Source: Thermoanaerobaculum sp964488355
Lineage (GTDB): Bacteria > Acidobacteriota > Thermoanaerobaculia > Thermoanaerobaculales > Thermoanaerobaculaceae
Assembly (NCBI GenBank): GCA_964488355.1
Contig: CAZAUJ010000017.1
Coordinates: 1 to 50,153, forward strand
Length of the DNA stretch: 50,153 bases
Reading direction: 5' to 3'
A model generated the notes under the pieces. That model saw only the letters and a program-made list of their open reading frames with translations, did no database searches and was not told where the DNA came from. The stretch's first letter is position 1. Every line of letters begins with the position of its first letter. This document shows, piece by piece, positions 1-8,494 of this stretch. Both the position numbers and the translations under genes were made by a program.

Positions 1-237
1 TCGGACCCCCTTTCGCTTCGTCCCTTCAGCTCGGAAGCCCCGCACCTTATGCCCCACCACCGGACGAAGTGATTTTCATAATAAACTGGTGACGGCACTT
101 GTCAAGACCTGTCAAGCTTACACACCGTCGGACTGGCGGTTAAGGCAAAGAGCTTCTAGGACCTCCCGTTGTCAACGACGCTGCAAACCATCCCGCTCGC
201 ACACCGCTGCGCTTCGATCACCACGGCAGCGTTGCCA

Positions 238-313
238 CGTCATTAGGAGAGCCACCACGCGGCCCCCTCGTCATTGCAAAGGGCCTCAGGCCCCGCACGT
301 CAGTGAGAGGCCC
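238..313. repeat. Degenerate dispersed repeat (CGTCATT...CGCGGCCC type)
   Basis: Three CGTCATT/CGTCAGT starts lie within 75 bases (238, 269, 298). The segment CCACGCGGCCC at about 255 also occurs in the copy at 36176-36212. It belongs with the repeat clusters at 36104-36254 and 49918-50153. Confidence 0.4.
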
Positions 314-419
314 CGAACGGGCCGGAGCACTCCCGTCCTTCTCCCGGCTCAATCACCACCCACCCGGGATGGCTGCGCTTCGCGTGCAATGAAGGGGGTG
401 GGACGCCTTGGGGCGGGCG

Positions 420-449
420 AAAAAAACTGGGGCGGCGCAAGCCGCCCCT
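420..449 (-). terminator. Rho-independent terminator of the S8 subtilase gene
   Basis: Read leftward, a perfect stem GGGGCGGC / GCCGCCCC with a tiny TTGC loop is followed after AG by a run of seven T. It starts about 21 bases past the subtilase stop codon. Confidence 0.85.
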
Positions 450-470
450 CGTTCAGCCGTCTTTACCGCC

Positions 471-3236
471 TCACCGCTTGAACGGGATGGTGGTGGGGTC
501 AGAGGGCTTTTGCCCACCCGTGGCGGTGTTGTCCAAAACCGAGGCATACGCCACCACCCCGGAGCCACTGTTCACCACCACCTTCGCCCACCCCGAGTCC
601 AAATTGCTTTGCCCCGCCTTGCTCACAAACGGCTCGTTCTCCTGCTTCAACTCCCCAGGCGCCAAACTCACCGTGTAGCTCGCCAACTGCTGCCCCGAAC
701 CACTGTACAAAGTCACCGTCACGCTCGCCGTAGCGCTGCCAAAATTGGCCACCGCAACGTTGGTGCGATAGGCACTGTTCTGCGTCAACCCCACCAGGTA
801 CGCCACGTGCCCCGCCGATAAGGTGTCCGTCAACGGGTAGGCCTCAATGTACTGCCCAAACGTCGTCCCCGCCGAAAGCCCCAAGCTGTTCCCAGGCCCC
901 AGCTTGTTGTACGTGCGCGATACCACCCGCAACGGCTGCGACGCCCCCACCAGCAGCACCCCCTTGCTGCCCACCTTGTTCAACTGACCCACGATGTCAC
1001 GGAAGATTTCCTGTCCACCAGCAGCAATGGGCTGTGAGGAGATGGCCGTGACCGCCCCGCCGGCCGGGTAGTAGGTGAAGCTCACCGTGGCAGACGCCGT
1101 ACCCACATTCAGCACGGAAACGTCCGAGTAAAAGTACGAGCCACCACTGCCTGCCGCATTGGCCACCACCGGAATCCAGTACTGGTAGGCCTCACCACCA
1201 CCACTCGGCGAGACAGCTACCTGCAACGTGTTCGACCAACCAGACGTGGCACCACAGTTCCTTTTGGCGCGCACGCGGAAGTAAGCGGTGATGCTGCTGC
1301 TGGTGGTCACTTGAAAGCCAGTGCTGGTTCCGGAGACCTGATAGGTTTGCGCCCCCGCAAAACCGGCGTTGGTTGCAAACTGCAACTCATAGCTGTCCGC
1401 CAGGCTTGCGGGGTTCCAGGAGAGGGTGAAGGTCTCGCCCGAAACCACGCTGTTCTTGGAAGACTGCAACCCCACTGGCGTGCCCGGGGCCGTGCAGCTG
1501 CCGGCGGGCGGTGTGCCCAGCCGCAGGCGCCCCCAGCCCGTGTCGTTGTCCTTTCCTGCCGGCGAAAAATCCTGGGCATTGCTTTCCAAATAGGACCGGA
1601 TTTGGCTGCCGTTGTAACTGGGGGAGCCGGAGGCGACCAAAACGGCCGCACCGCCCACGTGCGGGGAGGCGGCGGACGTGCCGCTGCACTGACCGGCACC
1701 GTAGGCGTTACAGGACACGTTGGCGTAACCCGCCAGGTCCGGTTTGACACTGCCCCCGGTCAAAGAGCCCCCAGGCCCGTTGGTTGGGCCCCGCGAGCTG
1801 TACGGTTCCAAAGCCGAGGACATCACGTCCAAAGCCGCGGTGGCCACCGCACCGGCACTGTCCGCCGGCGGGGTGAGGGAGCCATCGGGCACGTACACGC
1901 GCAGGGGGTTGGAATCAAAGCGGTTGAAAAACTCCAACTGCACGTTGGTGGGGCCCGAGTAAAGCTTGATGGCAAAGCCGAAGCAGGTGTCCTCATCGGC
2001 CTGGGAAACGTCGAAGTTTTCCTCCACCGGCCGCTGCCCCGGCTGGCCGTTCTGTTGGTCCTCAGATTTGCCAAAAATTTCCCATTGAGAGGTGCTCAAA
2101 TTCCACTTGACGATGTAAAAATCCAAATCGGTGGCGGGCGAGTTCCACTGGTTCCAAACCAACGAGGCGGAAATCTGGGTCCCCGCGGGAATGACGCCAC
2201 AGGTGATGCCGTCCGCGGTCACGAAGTTCACCTGAGTGCCGGAGCTGTCGAACTCCAGCCAACCGTCACCGTTGCTATCTACCCAGCTGCCCTGCCAGTG
2301 AGCCAGGCGCGAGTTGCCCGCCGAGTTGGCCCAAAAGCCGCCGGCAGCCACAAAGTTATTGACGGCATCAGCCAGCACTCCCGTGCCGTCGCCCGGGCCC
2401 CAGGAAAGCCAACCCAAAGACGCGGTGATGACCTTCACCCCCTGTGATTGCATCCACTGAATGGCATTAACGATGTCCACATCGGTACCCGCCGCAGCCA
2501 AGTAGAGACCGTCCAACTGCGGGGCAATATCGCTGACGATTTCCGCGCACATGGTGCCGTGTTCGGTGTCCTCCATGTTTCCCGCACCTGGCGACCAGAC
2601 AAAGACCTTGTTAGATGGCGGCAGGTCGCTCCCCAAAAGGGCTTGGTAGCCTTTGAAGCCGGCATCGATCACACCCACCTTCACGCCCTGGCCCTGGTAG
2701 CCCGCAGCGTGCCAGGCAGGCACGTTCATGGCTGCAAGCGCCTCGGTAGTCAGGGACCCAACCAAGGCGCGAGCTCCAAAACCTTTCTCCCCTGGCGCCG
2801 GCTGGTAATAACTGGGCACCCGCACCGCCAGCACCTCCGGGCGCACTGCCAACTCTTCCAGAACCTCTCGGCTGACAAACACTTGGACTCCCTCGCGCGC
2901 CGAAAGCAAGCTCTCGGCGCCCTCAGCTTGCAGCCAGCGCTCCAGCGCTTCCCTGTCTTGCTCCCGTACCACCACATGCACCTGCACCTTGTCCCGCTGG
3001 CTGCGCAAGCCCAGGGCCTGCGCCCGCAGGCCATCCCCCTTCTCCCCCAGCCAGCGGTTGAGGGTGGCATCCAGGCGGGAATAGCGCCCCAGTTTGCTCT
3101 GTGGCGAAGGGCCTGAACGCGCTACCGGAGCTTGCCGTGCCGCCACCTCGTAGGCGGGAACGGGCGGGGCAGCCGTCACCTCCGCCCAGGTGGAGCCCAG
3201 CAACACGAGCAAGTAAACTGTTCCGTTCCTGGTCAT
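471..3236 (-). CDS. Secreted S8 subtilisin-like protease with fibronectin-like and acidobacterial C-terminal domains
   Basis: This is a 921-residue secreted serine endopeptidase. An N-terminal hydrophobic signal (about 1-22) is followed by a propeptide-like region (about 50-150). The S8 catalytic core has Asp191 (VGVIDAGF), His226 (EHGTMCAE), oxyanion Asn308 (SAGNS) and Ser521 (GTSAASPHVGG). About 130 residues are inserted between Asn308 and the GTS block, probably a beta-sandwich. A fibronectin-III-like segment (about 582-676) comes next. The last 240 residues (684-921) match the C-terminus of the second subtilase at 28758-30809 and end in DPTTIP, which suggests a shared surface or secretion domain. 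The start has a strong GGGGAGG ribosome site. The gene is monocistronic, with its own promoter and terminator. Likely role: extracellular protein degradation. Confidence 0.93.
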   Translation of the reverse strand: MTRNGTVYLLVLLGSTWAEVTAAPPVPAYEVAARQAPVARSGPSPQSKLGRYSRLDATLNRWLGEKGDGLRAQALGLRSQRDKVQVHVVVREQDREALERWLQAEGAESLLSAREGVQVFVSREVLEELAVRPEVLAVRVPSYYQPAPGEKGFGARALVGSLTTEALAAMNVPAWHAAGYQGQGVKVGVIDAGFKGYQALLGSDLPPSNKVFVWSPGAGNMEDTEHGTMCAEIVSDIAPQLDGLYLAAAGTDVDIVNAIQWMQSQGVKVITASLGWLSWGPGDGTGVLADAVNNFVAAGGFWANSAGNSRLAHWQGSWVDSNGDGWLEFDSSGTQVNFVTADGITCGVIPAGTQISASLVWNQWNSPATDLDFYIVKWNLSTSQWEIFGKSEDQQNGQPGQRPVEENFDVSQADEDTCFGFAIKLYSGPTNVQLEFFNRFDSNPLRVYVPDGSLTPPADSAGAVATAALDVMSSALEPYSSRGPTNGPGGSLTGGSVKPDLAGYANVSCNAYGAGQCSGTSAASPHVGGAAVLVASGSPSYNGSQIRSYLESNAQDFSPAGKDNDTGWGRLRLGTPPAGSCTAPGTPVGLQSSKNSVVSGETFTLSWNPASLADSYELQFATNAGFAGAQTYQVSGTSTGFQVTTSSSITAYFRVRAKRNCGATSGWSNTLQVAVSPSGGGEAYQYWIPVVANAAGSGGSYFYSDVSVLNVGTASATVSFTYYPAGGAVTAISSQPIAAGGQEIFRDIVGQLNKVGSKGVLLVGASQPLRVVSRTYNKLGPGNSLGLSAGTTFGQYIEAYPLTDTLSAGHVAYLVGLTQNSAYRTNVAVANFGSATASVTVTLYSGSGQQLASYTVSLAPGELKQENEPFVSKAGQSNLDSGWAKVVVNSGSGVVAYASVLDNTATGGQKPSDPTTIPFKR

Positions 3237-3310
3237 GGATCCTCCCCCCCAGTTCGCCCAGGAAACCCATTAACTACGGCTTGCCGAGCCGCCTGAGAAG
3301 CTGAGCCTAG

Positions 3311-3337
3311 TTTCTACCCGCCTTCGACCTTTGTCAA
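3311..3337 (-). promoter_or_regulatory. Candidate sigma-70 promoter for the S8 subtilase gene
   Basis: On the minus strand TTGACA (3332-3337) is followed after 15 bases by TAGAAA (3311-3316), about 75 bases before the start codon. The -35 is perfect. The spacer is short, so the exact -10 is uncertain. Confidence 0.4.
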
Positions 3338-3401
3338 GTCACCGGCCAGGGTTGGCCGACTGAAGAAAAGGAGCTTGGTGAGCGAGTCTCCCCGCCCCAA
3401 G

Positions 3402-3427
3402 GAAAAAGGCGGCTCGAGGCCGCCTTG
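3402..3427 (-). terminator. Rho-independent terminator of the M16 operon
   Basis: Read leftward, AAGGCGGC and GCCGCCTT pair around a CTCGA loop, and the last Ts run into TTTTT. It lies about 45 bases past the stop codon of the downstream M16 gene. Confidence 0.85.
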
Positions 3428-3469
3428 GGACGCTTTTATGCCAGCCGCCGAAGCGGCTCGGCTGGCGCT

Positions 3470-4936
3470 CTAGGGCAACGGTTCCAAGGTCAGGGGGTCA
3501 CGCAACGGCAGCCGGGTGATAGGGCCGAAGTTGCCCAGCTGGAGGTCGGGAAAATCGGGGTGCCCTTTGAGGATTTCGTCCACGTTGCCCACCACCACGA
3601 TGACAAACTCTTCCGGCCTCATGTGTTTTTCCGCTGCCGCCTGCACCGCCGCCAGGCCCACCTGGCGGATCTTATCGCGCCACCGAAGCCAGTAATTGTG
3701 GGAACGGCCCAAAAGCTCGTCCTGAGCATAGAGCTGCACCGTACGCAGTTTGGTTTCGAAATTGCGCGGGAACGTCTCGATAAAGGAGTTCTTGCTGGTG
3801 GTCAACTCTTGCTCCGTAACCTCGCCCCGCCGCAGCTTGGTTACCAACTCGAGGGTAAGCTGGAGAGCACGAGCCACGGTAGAGGACTTGGACTGGAAGG
3901 CAGCGCGGAAGGTGCCAGGGAAAAGGTCGCCAATGTTGTAATTGGAATAGGCTCCGTACGCCAGGCCTTCGTCAGAGCGAATGCGCGACATCATCCACGC
4001 GGTGAACCCGCTACCCCCCAAAATGTCGTTGGCCACGGTGAGCGCAAACTCCTCGGGAAGGGGCCGCCGAACGCCCAAATGCCCAACGCTCACACGCCCT
4101 TGGTTGACATCGGCTTTGTGAACCACGTAGACGCCGGGCTTGGCCTTGTACGAAGGCTGCGGTACGGGCGGCGCTGCCTGCGGCTTGACACGCCATTGGG
4201 CAAAAAACTGCTTGAGCTTGGCCAACACCTGCTGGCGGCTCACGTCGCCAGCCACAGCCACAACGCAGTTGGCCGGGTTGGCAATGCGCTGGTACAGGGC
4301 CACGAGGTCCCCACGGCCGATGGCTTCCACGCTGGCCTTAGTAGGCAAGCGGTTGAGCCAGAAATCTTCTCCGTAAACCAGGCGGCGCCACTCCCGAGTC
4401 TCAATGTCAGCGGCATCGTCGTTGCGCCGTTTGAGCTCGGCTAGGAAATCCTCCTTTGCCCTGGCCAGCCTTTCCTCGTCGAAGCGCGGCTGGCTCAAAA
4501 GGTCCAAAAGCAGCTGCATGCCGGTGTCCAGATCCTTGGACAACACGTTGAGGCTGACAAAGGAGTAGGTAGGCCCCACGGAGGTGGAAAGCTGAGCAGC
4601 GAGAAAGTCCAGGGTTTCGTCCAGCTCCTGAGGCGTGCGGCTGCCTGCGCCGCCGGTGCGCCACACCTGCTCCAGGAGCTCCGCGGTCCCCTCCTTGCCC
4701 TTCTCCTCTAAGTACTGCCCTCCGCGAAAGTACACCTGCACGGTGACCAGGGGCAGGAGTCGGTCCTCAGCCATATAGACGGGAATACCCCCCGGTAACT
4801 GGGCACGGAACGCTTCGGGCTTGGGCACATCAAACTGCAACGGGGGAAAGCTCAGCTGTTCGGGCCGCGATGGGATGTCCTCAGCACCCGCAAAAGCAGC
4901 CAAGAGCAAGCACCCAACGGCAAATCGCACCCGCAT
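3470..4936 (-). CDS. M16 (pitrilysin/insulinase) family subunit, catalytically degenerate
   Basis: This 488-residue secreted protein has an N-terminal signal (MRVRFAVGCLLLAAFAGAED) and the two tandem M16 half-domains. In place of the zinc-binding HxxEH motif it has E86-L-L-E89-Q90, so both His ligands are lost while Glu89 remains. In the M16B family such dead subunits pair with an active one (as in mitochondrial processing peptidase and bacterial two-gene pairs) and supply the R/Y-containing substrate-binding half. The partner is the gene just upstream: only one base separates that stop from this ATG, and AGGAGT precedes it. Expected location is the periplasm or outer surface. A non-proteolytic binding role on its own cannot be excluded. 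Confidence 0.9.
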   Translation of the reverse strand: MRVRFAVGCLLLAAFAGAEDIPSRPEQLSFPPLQFDVPKPEAFRAQLPGGIPVYMAEDRLLPLVTVQVYFRGGQYLEEKGKEGTAELLEQVWRTGGAGSRTPQELDETLDFLAAQLSTSVGPTYSFVSLNVLSKDLDTGMQLLLDLLSQPRFDEERLARAKEDFLAELKRRNDDAADIETREWRRLVYGEDFWLNRLPTKASVEAIGRGDLVALYQRIANPANCVVAVAGDVSRQQVLAKLKQFFAQWRVKPQAAPPVPQPSYKAKPGVYVVHKADVNQGRVSVGHLGVRRPLPEEFALTVANDILGGSGFTAWMMSRIRSDEGLAYGAYSNYNIGDLFPGTFRAAFQSKSSTVARALQLTLELVTKLRRGEVTEQELTTSKNSFIETFPRNFETKLRTVQLYAQDELLGRSHNYWLRWRDKIRQVGLAAVQAAAEKHMRPEEFVIVVVGNVDEILKGHPDFPDLQLGNFGPITRLPLRDPLTLEPLP

Positions 4937-4937
4937 C

Positions 4938-6683
4938 TTACTCCTCCTTTTTTTCGCTGCCCAGCTGGGCCAGCCGTTCCTTGAGCTTTTTCTGCAGGTA
5001 CTCGAAAGCCGGCTTGACCTTGGGTGGCAGCTGCGAAGCCATTTGCTCCATTTGCGCCAGCGCCTGCGCCAACTGCGTCGCGTCGTTGACCTTCGCCAAC
5101 TGCGCCAGCTGCTGCTTCACCAAGCCCCGCAGCTCTGCCGGCAAGGCCGCCAGTTCCGGGTCCTCGGTGCTCCCGGGCTTGCGCAGGTAAATGGCCACGT
5201 TGCGGTTCTCCTTGGTCAAGGCTCGCTGAGCCACCTGCTGGATGTCCGAAGCGGTGACGGCTTGCAGCTTGGCCGGGGCCTCGTTGATGTAACGCCAATC
5301 CCCGAAGGAATCAAAGAGCATAAGCTGCAACAGCAAGAAGAAGTTGCTCTGCAGCCGGCGGAAGGAGTGGGCCAGTGCTTGGTTTTTGACCTTTTGTAGT
5401 TCCCGCTCCCCTACCGGCTCCTGGGCCAAGCGCTGCAGCTCCTCTCCCAGGGCTGCTTCCACGACCGCCGGCTCCACACCCCCTCTCACCTCCGCCTGAA
5501 CCTCGAAGTAGCCCGCATACTTCAACGGACGGAACCGTGCCGACGGCTCACCCACGGCGAGCTTCCGCTCCTCCACCAGGCGGCGGTAGAGCCTGCCCGT
5601 GCGCCGGTTAAGCAGGTCGGCCATGAGCTGGAACGCGTAGGAATCCTTGTGCCCGAAGGGCACAGCGTGAAAACGCAAGACCACTTCTGGGTTCGTTTCC
5701 GCTTCGGCAGCAAAGCGCTTTTCCGCTAGCTGCGCAACCTCCTCCGAAACCACCTCCGGCGGTTCTTGCTGGCCGCGCGGCAGCCGACCAAAGTAGCGAT
5801 GGGCCAACTGGATAGCCTTTTCCGGGTGAAAATCACCCACCAAAACGGCCGTGATGTTGTTGGGGGCGTAGTACGTGGCGAAGTAGGCCTCGGCCTGCTC
5901 GCGGGAAATGGACTCCAGATCTGCTGGCCAGCCCACCACCGGATGGTGGTAGGGGGTGGATTGCCAAAACATGGCGTCGAACTGCTCCTCGAACGTGCCG
6001 GTGGGTGTGGATTCCACCCGCATGCGCCGCTCTTCCCGTACCACGTCCCGCTCGGAGTAAAACTCGCGGAAAACCGGGTTGGCTAACCGGTCCGACTCCA
6101 GCCAGAACCACAGCTCCAGCTTGTTGGCGGGGACGGTGACGAAGTAAGCCGTCTGGTCCTCGGTGGTGAAGGCATTGAGCCCTGAAGCTCCCTCCCGCGT
6201 GTAGATTTGGTCCAGCTCGTCCTTAACGATGTTGGCCTTCTCCTCCGCGTAGAGCTTTTCCAGCTCAGCCTTGAGCTCCCGCAACCTAGGGGTGGCATTT
6301 TCCGGATCGTAAATCGAGCCGGAAATTTCCCCGCGTCGCACCATTTCCCGCAAGCGCGAGTATTCCTTTGCCATCTCCTTGCGGACAGCATCTTGGCGGG
6401 CAAGGATTTCCTTGTCTTTCTCATAGTCCTTGGTGCCAATGGTCTTCGTGCCCTTGAACATCATGTGCTCGAAGAGGTGGGAGATGCCGGTGACACCAGG
6501 GGCCTCGTTCACCGACCCTACCCGCGCCACCCATCCACAGGCCACCGTGGGGCTTTCGTGGCGTTCTACCAGCAAGATCTTCATGCCGTTGGGCAAGACC
6601 TCTTCCCGCACCTCGACCTTTTGCGCCCAGGCAAGTAGGGGAAGCACGGCTACCAGGATCAATGCGCCTACCCGTCGCTTCAT
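4938..6683 (-). CDS. M16 (pitrilysin/insulinase) family zinc peptidase, catalytic subunit
   Basis: A 581-residue secreted metalloprotease. The signal peptide is MKRRVGALILVAVLPLLAWA. The intact zinc motif is H69-L-F-E72-H73, and NAFTTED is the block near the third ligand. A charged, probably coiled-coil insertion of about 70 residues separates the two, which explains the length above the usual 430-480. I chose the ATG at 6683 because AAAGGAG sits seven bases upstream and the signal peptide starts there; a longer frame to 6722 has no such support. It is the first gene of a two-gene operon with the degenerate partner that follows, and the pair probably forms a heterodimer that degrades peptides outside the cytoplasm. 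The C-terminal tail is Lys/Glu rich. Confidence 0.92.
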   Translation of the reverse strand: MKRRVGALILVAVLPLLAWAQKVEVREEVLPNGMKILLVERHESPTVACGWVARVGSVNEAPGVTGISHLFEHMMFKGTKTIGTKDYEKDKEILARQDAVRKEMAKEYSRLREMVRRGEISGSIYDPENATPRLRELKAELEKLYAEEKANIVKDELDQIYTREGASGLNAFTTEDQTAYFVTVPANKLELWFWLESDRLANPVFREFYSERDVVREERRMRVESTPTGTFEEQFDAMFWQSTPYHHPVVGWPADLESISREQAEAYFATYYAPNNITAVLVGDFHPEKAIQLAHRYFGRLPRGQQEPPEVVSEEVAQLAEKRFAAEAETNPEVVLRFHAVPFGHKDSYAFQLMADLLNRRTGRLYRRLVEERKLAVGEPSARFRPLKYAGYFEVQAEVRGGVEPAVVEAALGEELQRLAQEPVGERELQKVKNQALAHSFRRLQSNFFLLLQLMLFDSFGDWRYINEAPAKLQAVTASDIQQVAQRALTKENRNVAIYLRKPGSTEDPELAALPAELRGLVKQQLAQLAKVNDATQLAQALAQMEQMASQLPPKVKPAFEYLQKKLKERLAQLGSEKKEE

Positions 6684-6720
6684 GGGTTGCTCCTTTCCCC
6701 GAATCCCTCCAACGCGAGGC

Positions 6721-6762
6721 ATTATAGTCTTGGCCCGCGCCGCAGCAGCCGTCAGCTATACT
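6721..6762. promoter_or_regulatory. Divergent -10 elements between the M16 operon and the gluzincin peptidase gene
   Basis: Leftward, a perfect TATAAT is at 6721-6726, 37 bases before the M16 start. Rightward, TATACT is at 6757-6762, 18 bases before the peptidase ATG. Neither has a clear -35 at the usual distance, so this is a moderate call. Confidence 0.4.
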
Positions 6763-6780
6763 CCCCGTTTGGAGGCGTTT

Positions 6781-8481
6781 ATGTGGCTGGCTTGGATGCT
6801 TGTCGCCGCAGCGGCAGCAGGAGGCAATCGCATGTATCCGCTAACCAATGAGGGCTTCGCCCAGTTCTTGGCGGAGCACGAAAAAACTGTGGCGCCACTG
6901 GAACGAGCGACCAACTTGGCCTGGTGGGAGGCAGCCACCACCGGCAAGGATGAAGCCTACGCCAAGCAGGCGGAGCTGCAAACCAAGCTGGAGACGGTCT
7001 ACACCGACCCCAAGGCTTTTGCTTATCTCAAAAAGCTTAAGGAAAAAGGCGTGGTCAAGGACCCAAAGCGGGCCCGCCAACTGGAAATCCTCTACCTCAA
7101 GTACTTAGGGCGGCAAATCGATCCCAAGCTTTTGCAGCAGATCATTCAAGCCTCAACCGCCATCGAGAAAAAGTTCGCCACGTTCCGTGGCAAGGTGAAC
7201 GGGCAGGAGGTCACCGATAACCAAATCGAAGAGGTGCTGCGCCGCTCCACCAACCGCGAAGAGCGCAAGGCGTACTGGCTGGCTTCCAAGCAGGTGGGAG
7301 CGGCCTTGGCTCAGGAGGTGGTCAAAGTTGTCAAGCTCCGCAACCAGGCGGCCCATCAACTGGGCTTCCGCGATTTCTTTGCCCTGCAGTTGGCACTGGC
7401 GGAGCAGGACGAGCGCTGGCTCATGAACCTTTTCGACCAGCTGGATGCGCTAACTAGGGAGCCCTTCGCTCAGCTGAAAGCGCGCATAGACCAGTTCCAG
7501 GCGGCCAAATTGGGGGTCAAGGCGGAAGAGCTCATGCCTTGGGACATGACCGACCGGTTCTTCCAAGAAGCTCCCAACCTCTCACCGGTAGATGTGGACG
7601 CCCTGCTGGGGGACAAGGACCTGACGCAGCTGACGGCCCAGTTTTACCAAGGCATTGGCTTGGACCCCCAGCCCATCCTCGCCCGCTCTGACCTTTTTGA
7701 ACGCCCGGGCAAAAACCCCCACGCCTTCTGCACCGATATTAACCGCCAGGGCGACGTGCGGGTCTTGGCCAACGTGAAGCCCAACCAGTACTGGTTCGAC
7801 ACCTTGTTGCACGAGCTGGGGCACGGGGTGTACAGCTATTACGTAAACCGCTCCCTGCCCTACTTCTTACGCGCCGATGCCCATATCTTTGCCACCGAGG
7901 GCGTGGCCATGCTCTTTGGCCGGCTGGCACAAAACGGGCACTTTTTCCGCGCTCTGGGCTTGATTTCGGCGGAACAAGAGGCCGATTTCTCCCAGGCGTT
8001 AAGGGAAAAGCTGCGCGCCCAAGCCCTGATCTTCTCCCGCTGGTGCCAGGTGATGCTGCGGTTTGAAAAGGCCATGTACGCTGACCCCGATCAGGATCTG
8101 GATGCCCTCTGGTGGTCGCTGGTGGAGCGCTACCAACTCGTGCGCCGGCCCGCGGAAGCACCGGTGGGGACCTGGGCCAGCAAGATTCACATCGTCAGCG
8201 CACCGGTCTATTACCACAATTACTGCCTGGGCGACCTTTACGCCTCACAGCTGCACCAGGCCATCGTGCGAACCCTGTATCCCGGCGAGGACCCAGCCAA
8301 GGTGGTGTACGTGGGCAACCCCAAGGTGGGCGAGTACTTCAAGTCCAAAGTCTTTGGTCCGGGCGCCAGCTTGCCCTGGCCCGAGTTCGTGCGCTTTTCC
8401 ACTGGCGAGGAGCTCTCGGCCCAAGCCTTTGCCTGGCAATTCGTCGGCACGCCCATCGAGCCGCCGCCGGCTGTCCGCTAA
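6781..8481 (+). CDS. Secreted gluzincin metallopeptidase (M2/M3-like)
   Basis: A 566-residue zinc peptidase. A short signal (MWLAWMLVAAAAAGG) precedes a helical body. The zinc motif is H344-E345-L-G-H348, with Glu373 (ATEG), 25 residues after the second His, in place for the third ligand, as in clan MA(E). The segment before the motif (PHAFCTDINRQGDVRV) resembles the layout of the angiotensin-converting-enzyme family M2, while overall size and helical content also fit M3 oligopeptidases; I cannot separate the two by eye. I chose the ATG at 6781 because GGAG lies upstream and the signal begins there; the frame open back to 6430 is antisense to the M16 gene. The gene converges with the aminotransferase gene, 13 bases apart. 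Likely role: trimming of peptides in the periplasm. Confidence 0.85.
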   Translation: MWLAWMLVAAAAAGGNRMYPLTNEGFAQFLAEHEKTVAPLERATNLAWWEAATTGKDEAYAKQAELQTKLETVYTDPKAFAYLKKLKEKGVVKDPKRARQLEILYLKYLGRQIDPKLLQQIIQASTAIEKKFATFRGKVNGQEVTDNQIEEVLRRSTNREERKAYWLASKQVGAALAQEVVKVVKLRNQAAHQLGFRDFFALQLALAEQDERWLMNLFDQLDALTREPFAQLKARIDQFQAAKLGVKAEELMPWDMTDRFFQEAPNLSPVDVDALLGDKDLTQLTAQFYQGIGLDPQPILARSDLFERPGKNPHAFCTDINRQGDVRVLANVKPNQYWFDTLLHELGHGVYSYYVNRSLPYFLRADAHIFATEGVAMLFGRLAQNGHFFRALGLISAEQEADFSQALREKLRAQALIFSRWCQVMLRFEKAMYADPDQDLDALWWSLVERYQLVRRPAEAPVGTWASKIHIVSAPVYYHNYCLGDLYASQLHQAIVRTLYPGEDPAKVVYVGNPKVGEYFKSKVFGPGASLPWPEFVRFSTGEELSAQAFAWQFVGTPIEPPPAVR

Positions 8482-8494
8482 GGGCGGGGCTTGC

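Larger units (their letters stand above)
1..470. other. Intergenic region at window start, no gene seen
   Basis: I see no convincing coding region here. The short reading frames are Arg/Pro/Ser-rich, have no ribosome binding site and resemble no family. The stretch holds partial copies of a dispersed repeat (about 238-313) and, at its right end, the terminator of the leftward subtilase gene. Confidence 0.6.

Noticed and set aside
89..481. 130-codon rightward frame at the window start
   Set aside because: Arg/Ser-rich, overlaps the subtilase terminator, no ribosome site.
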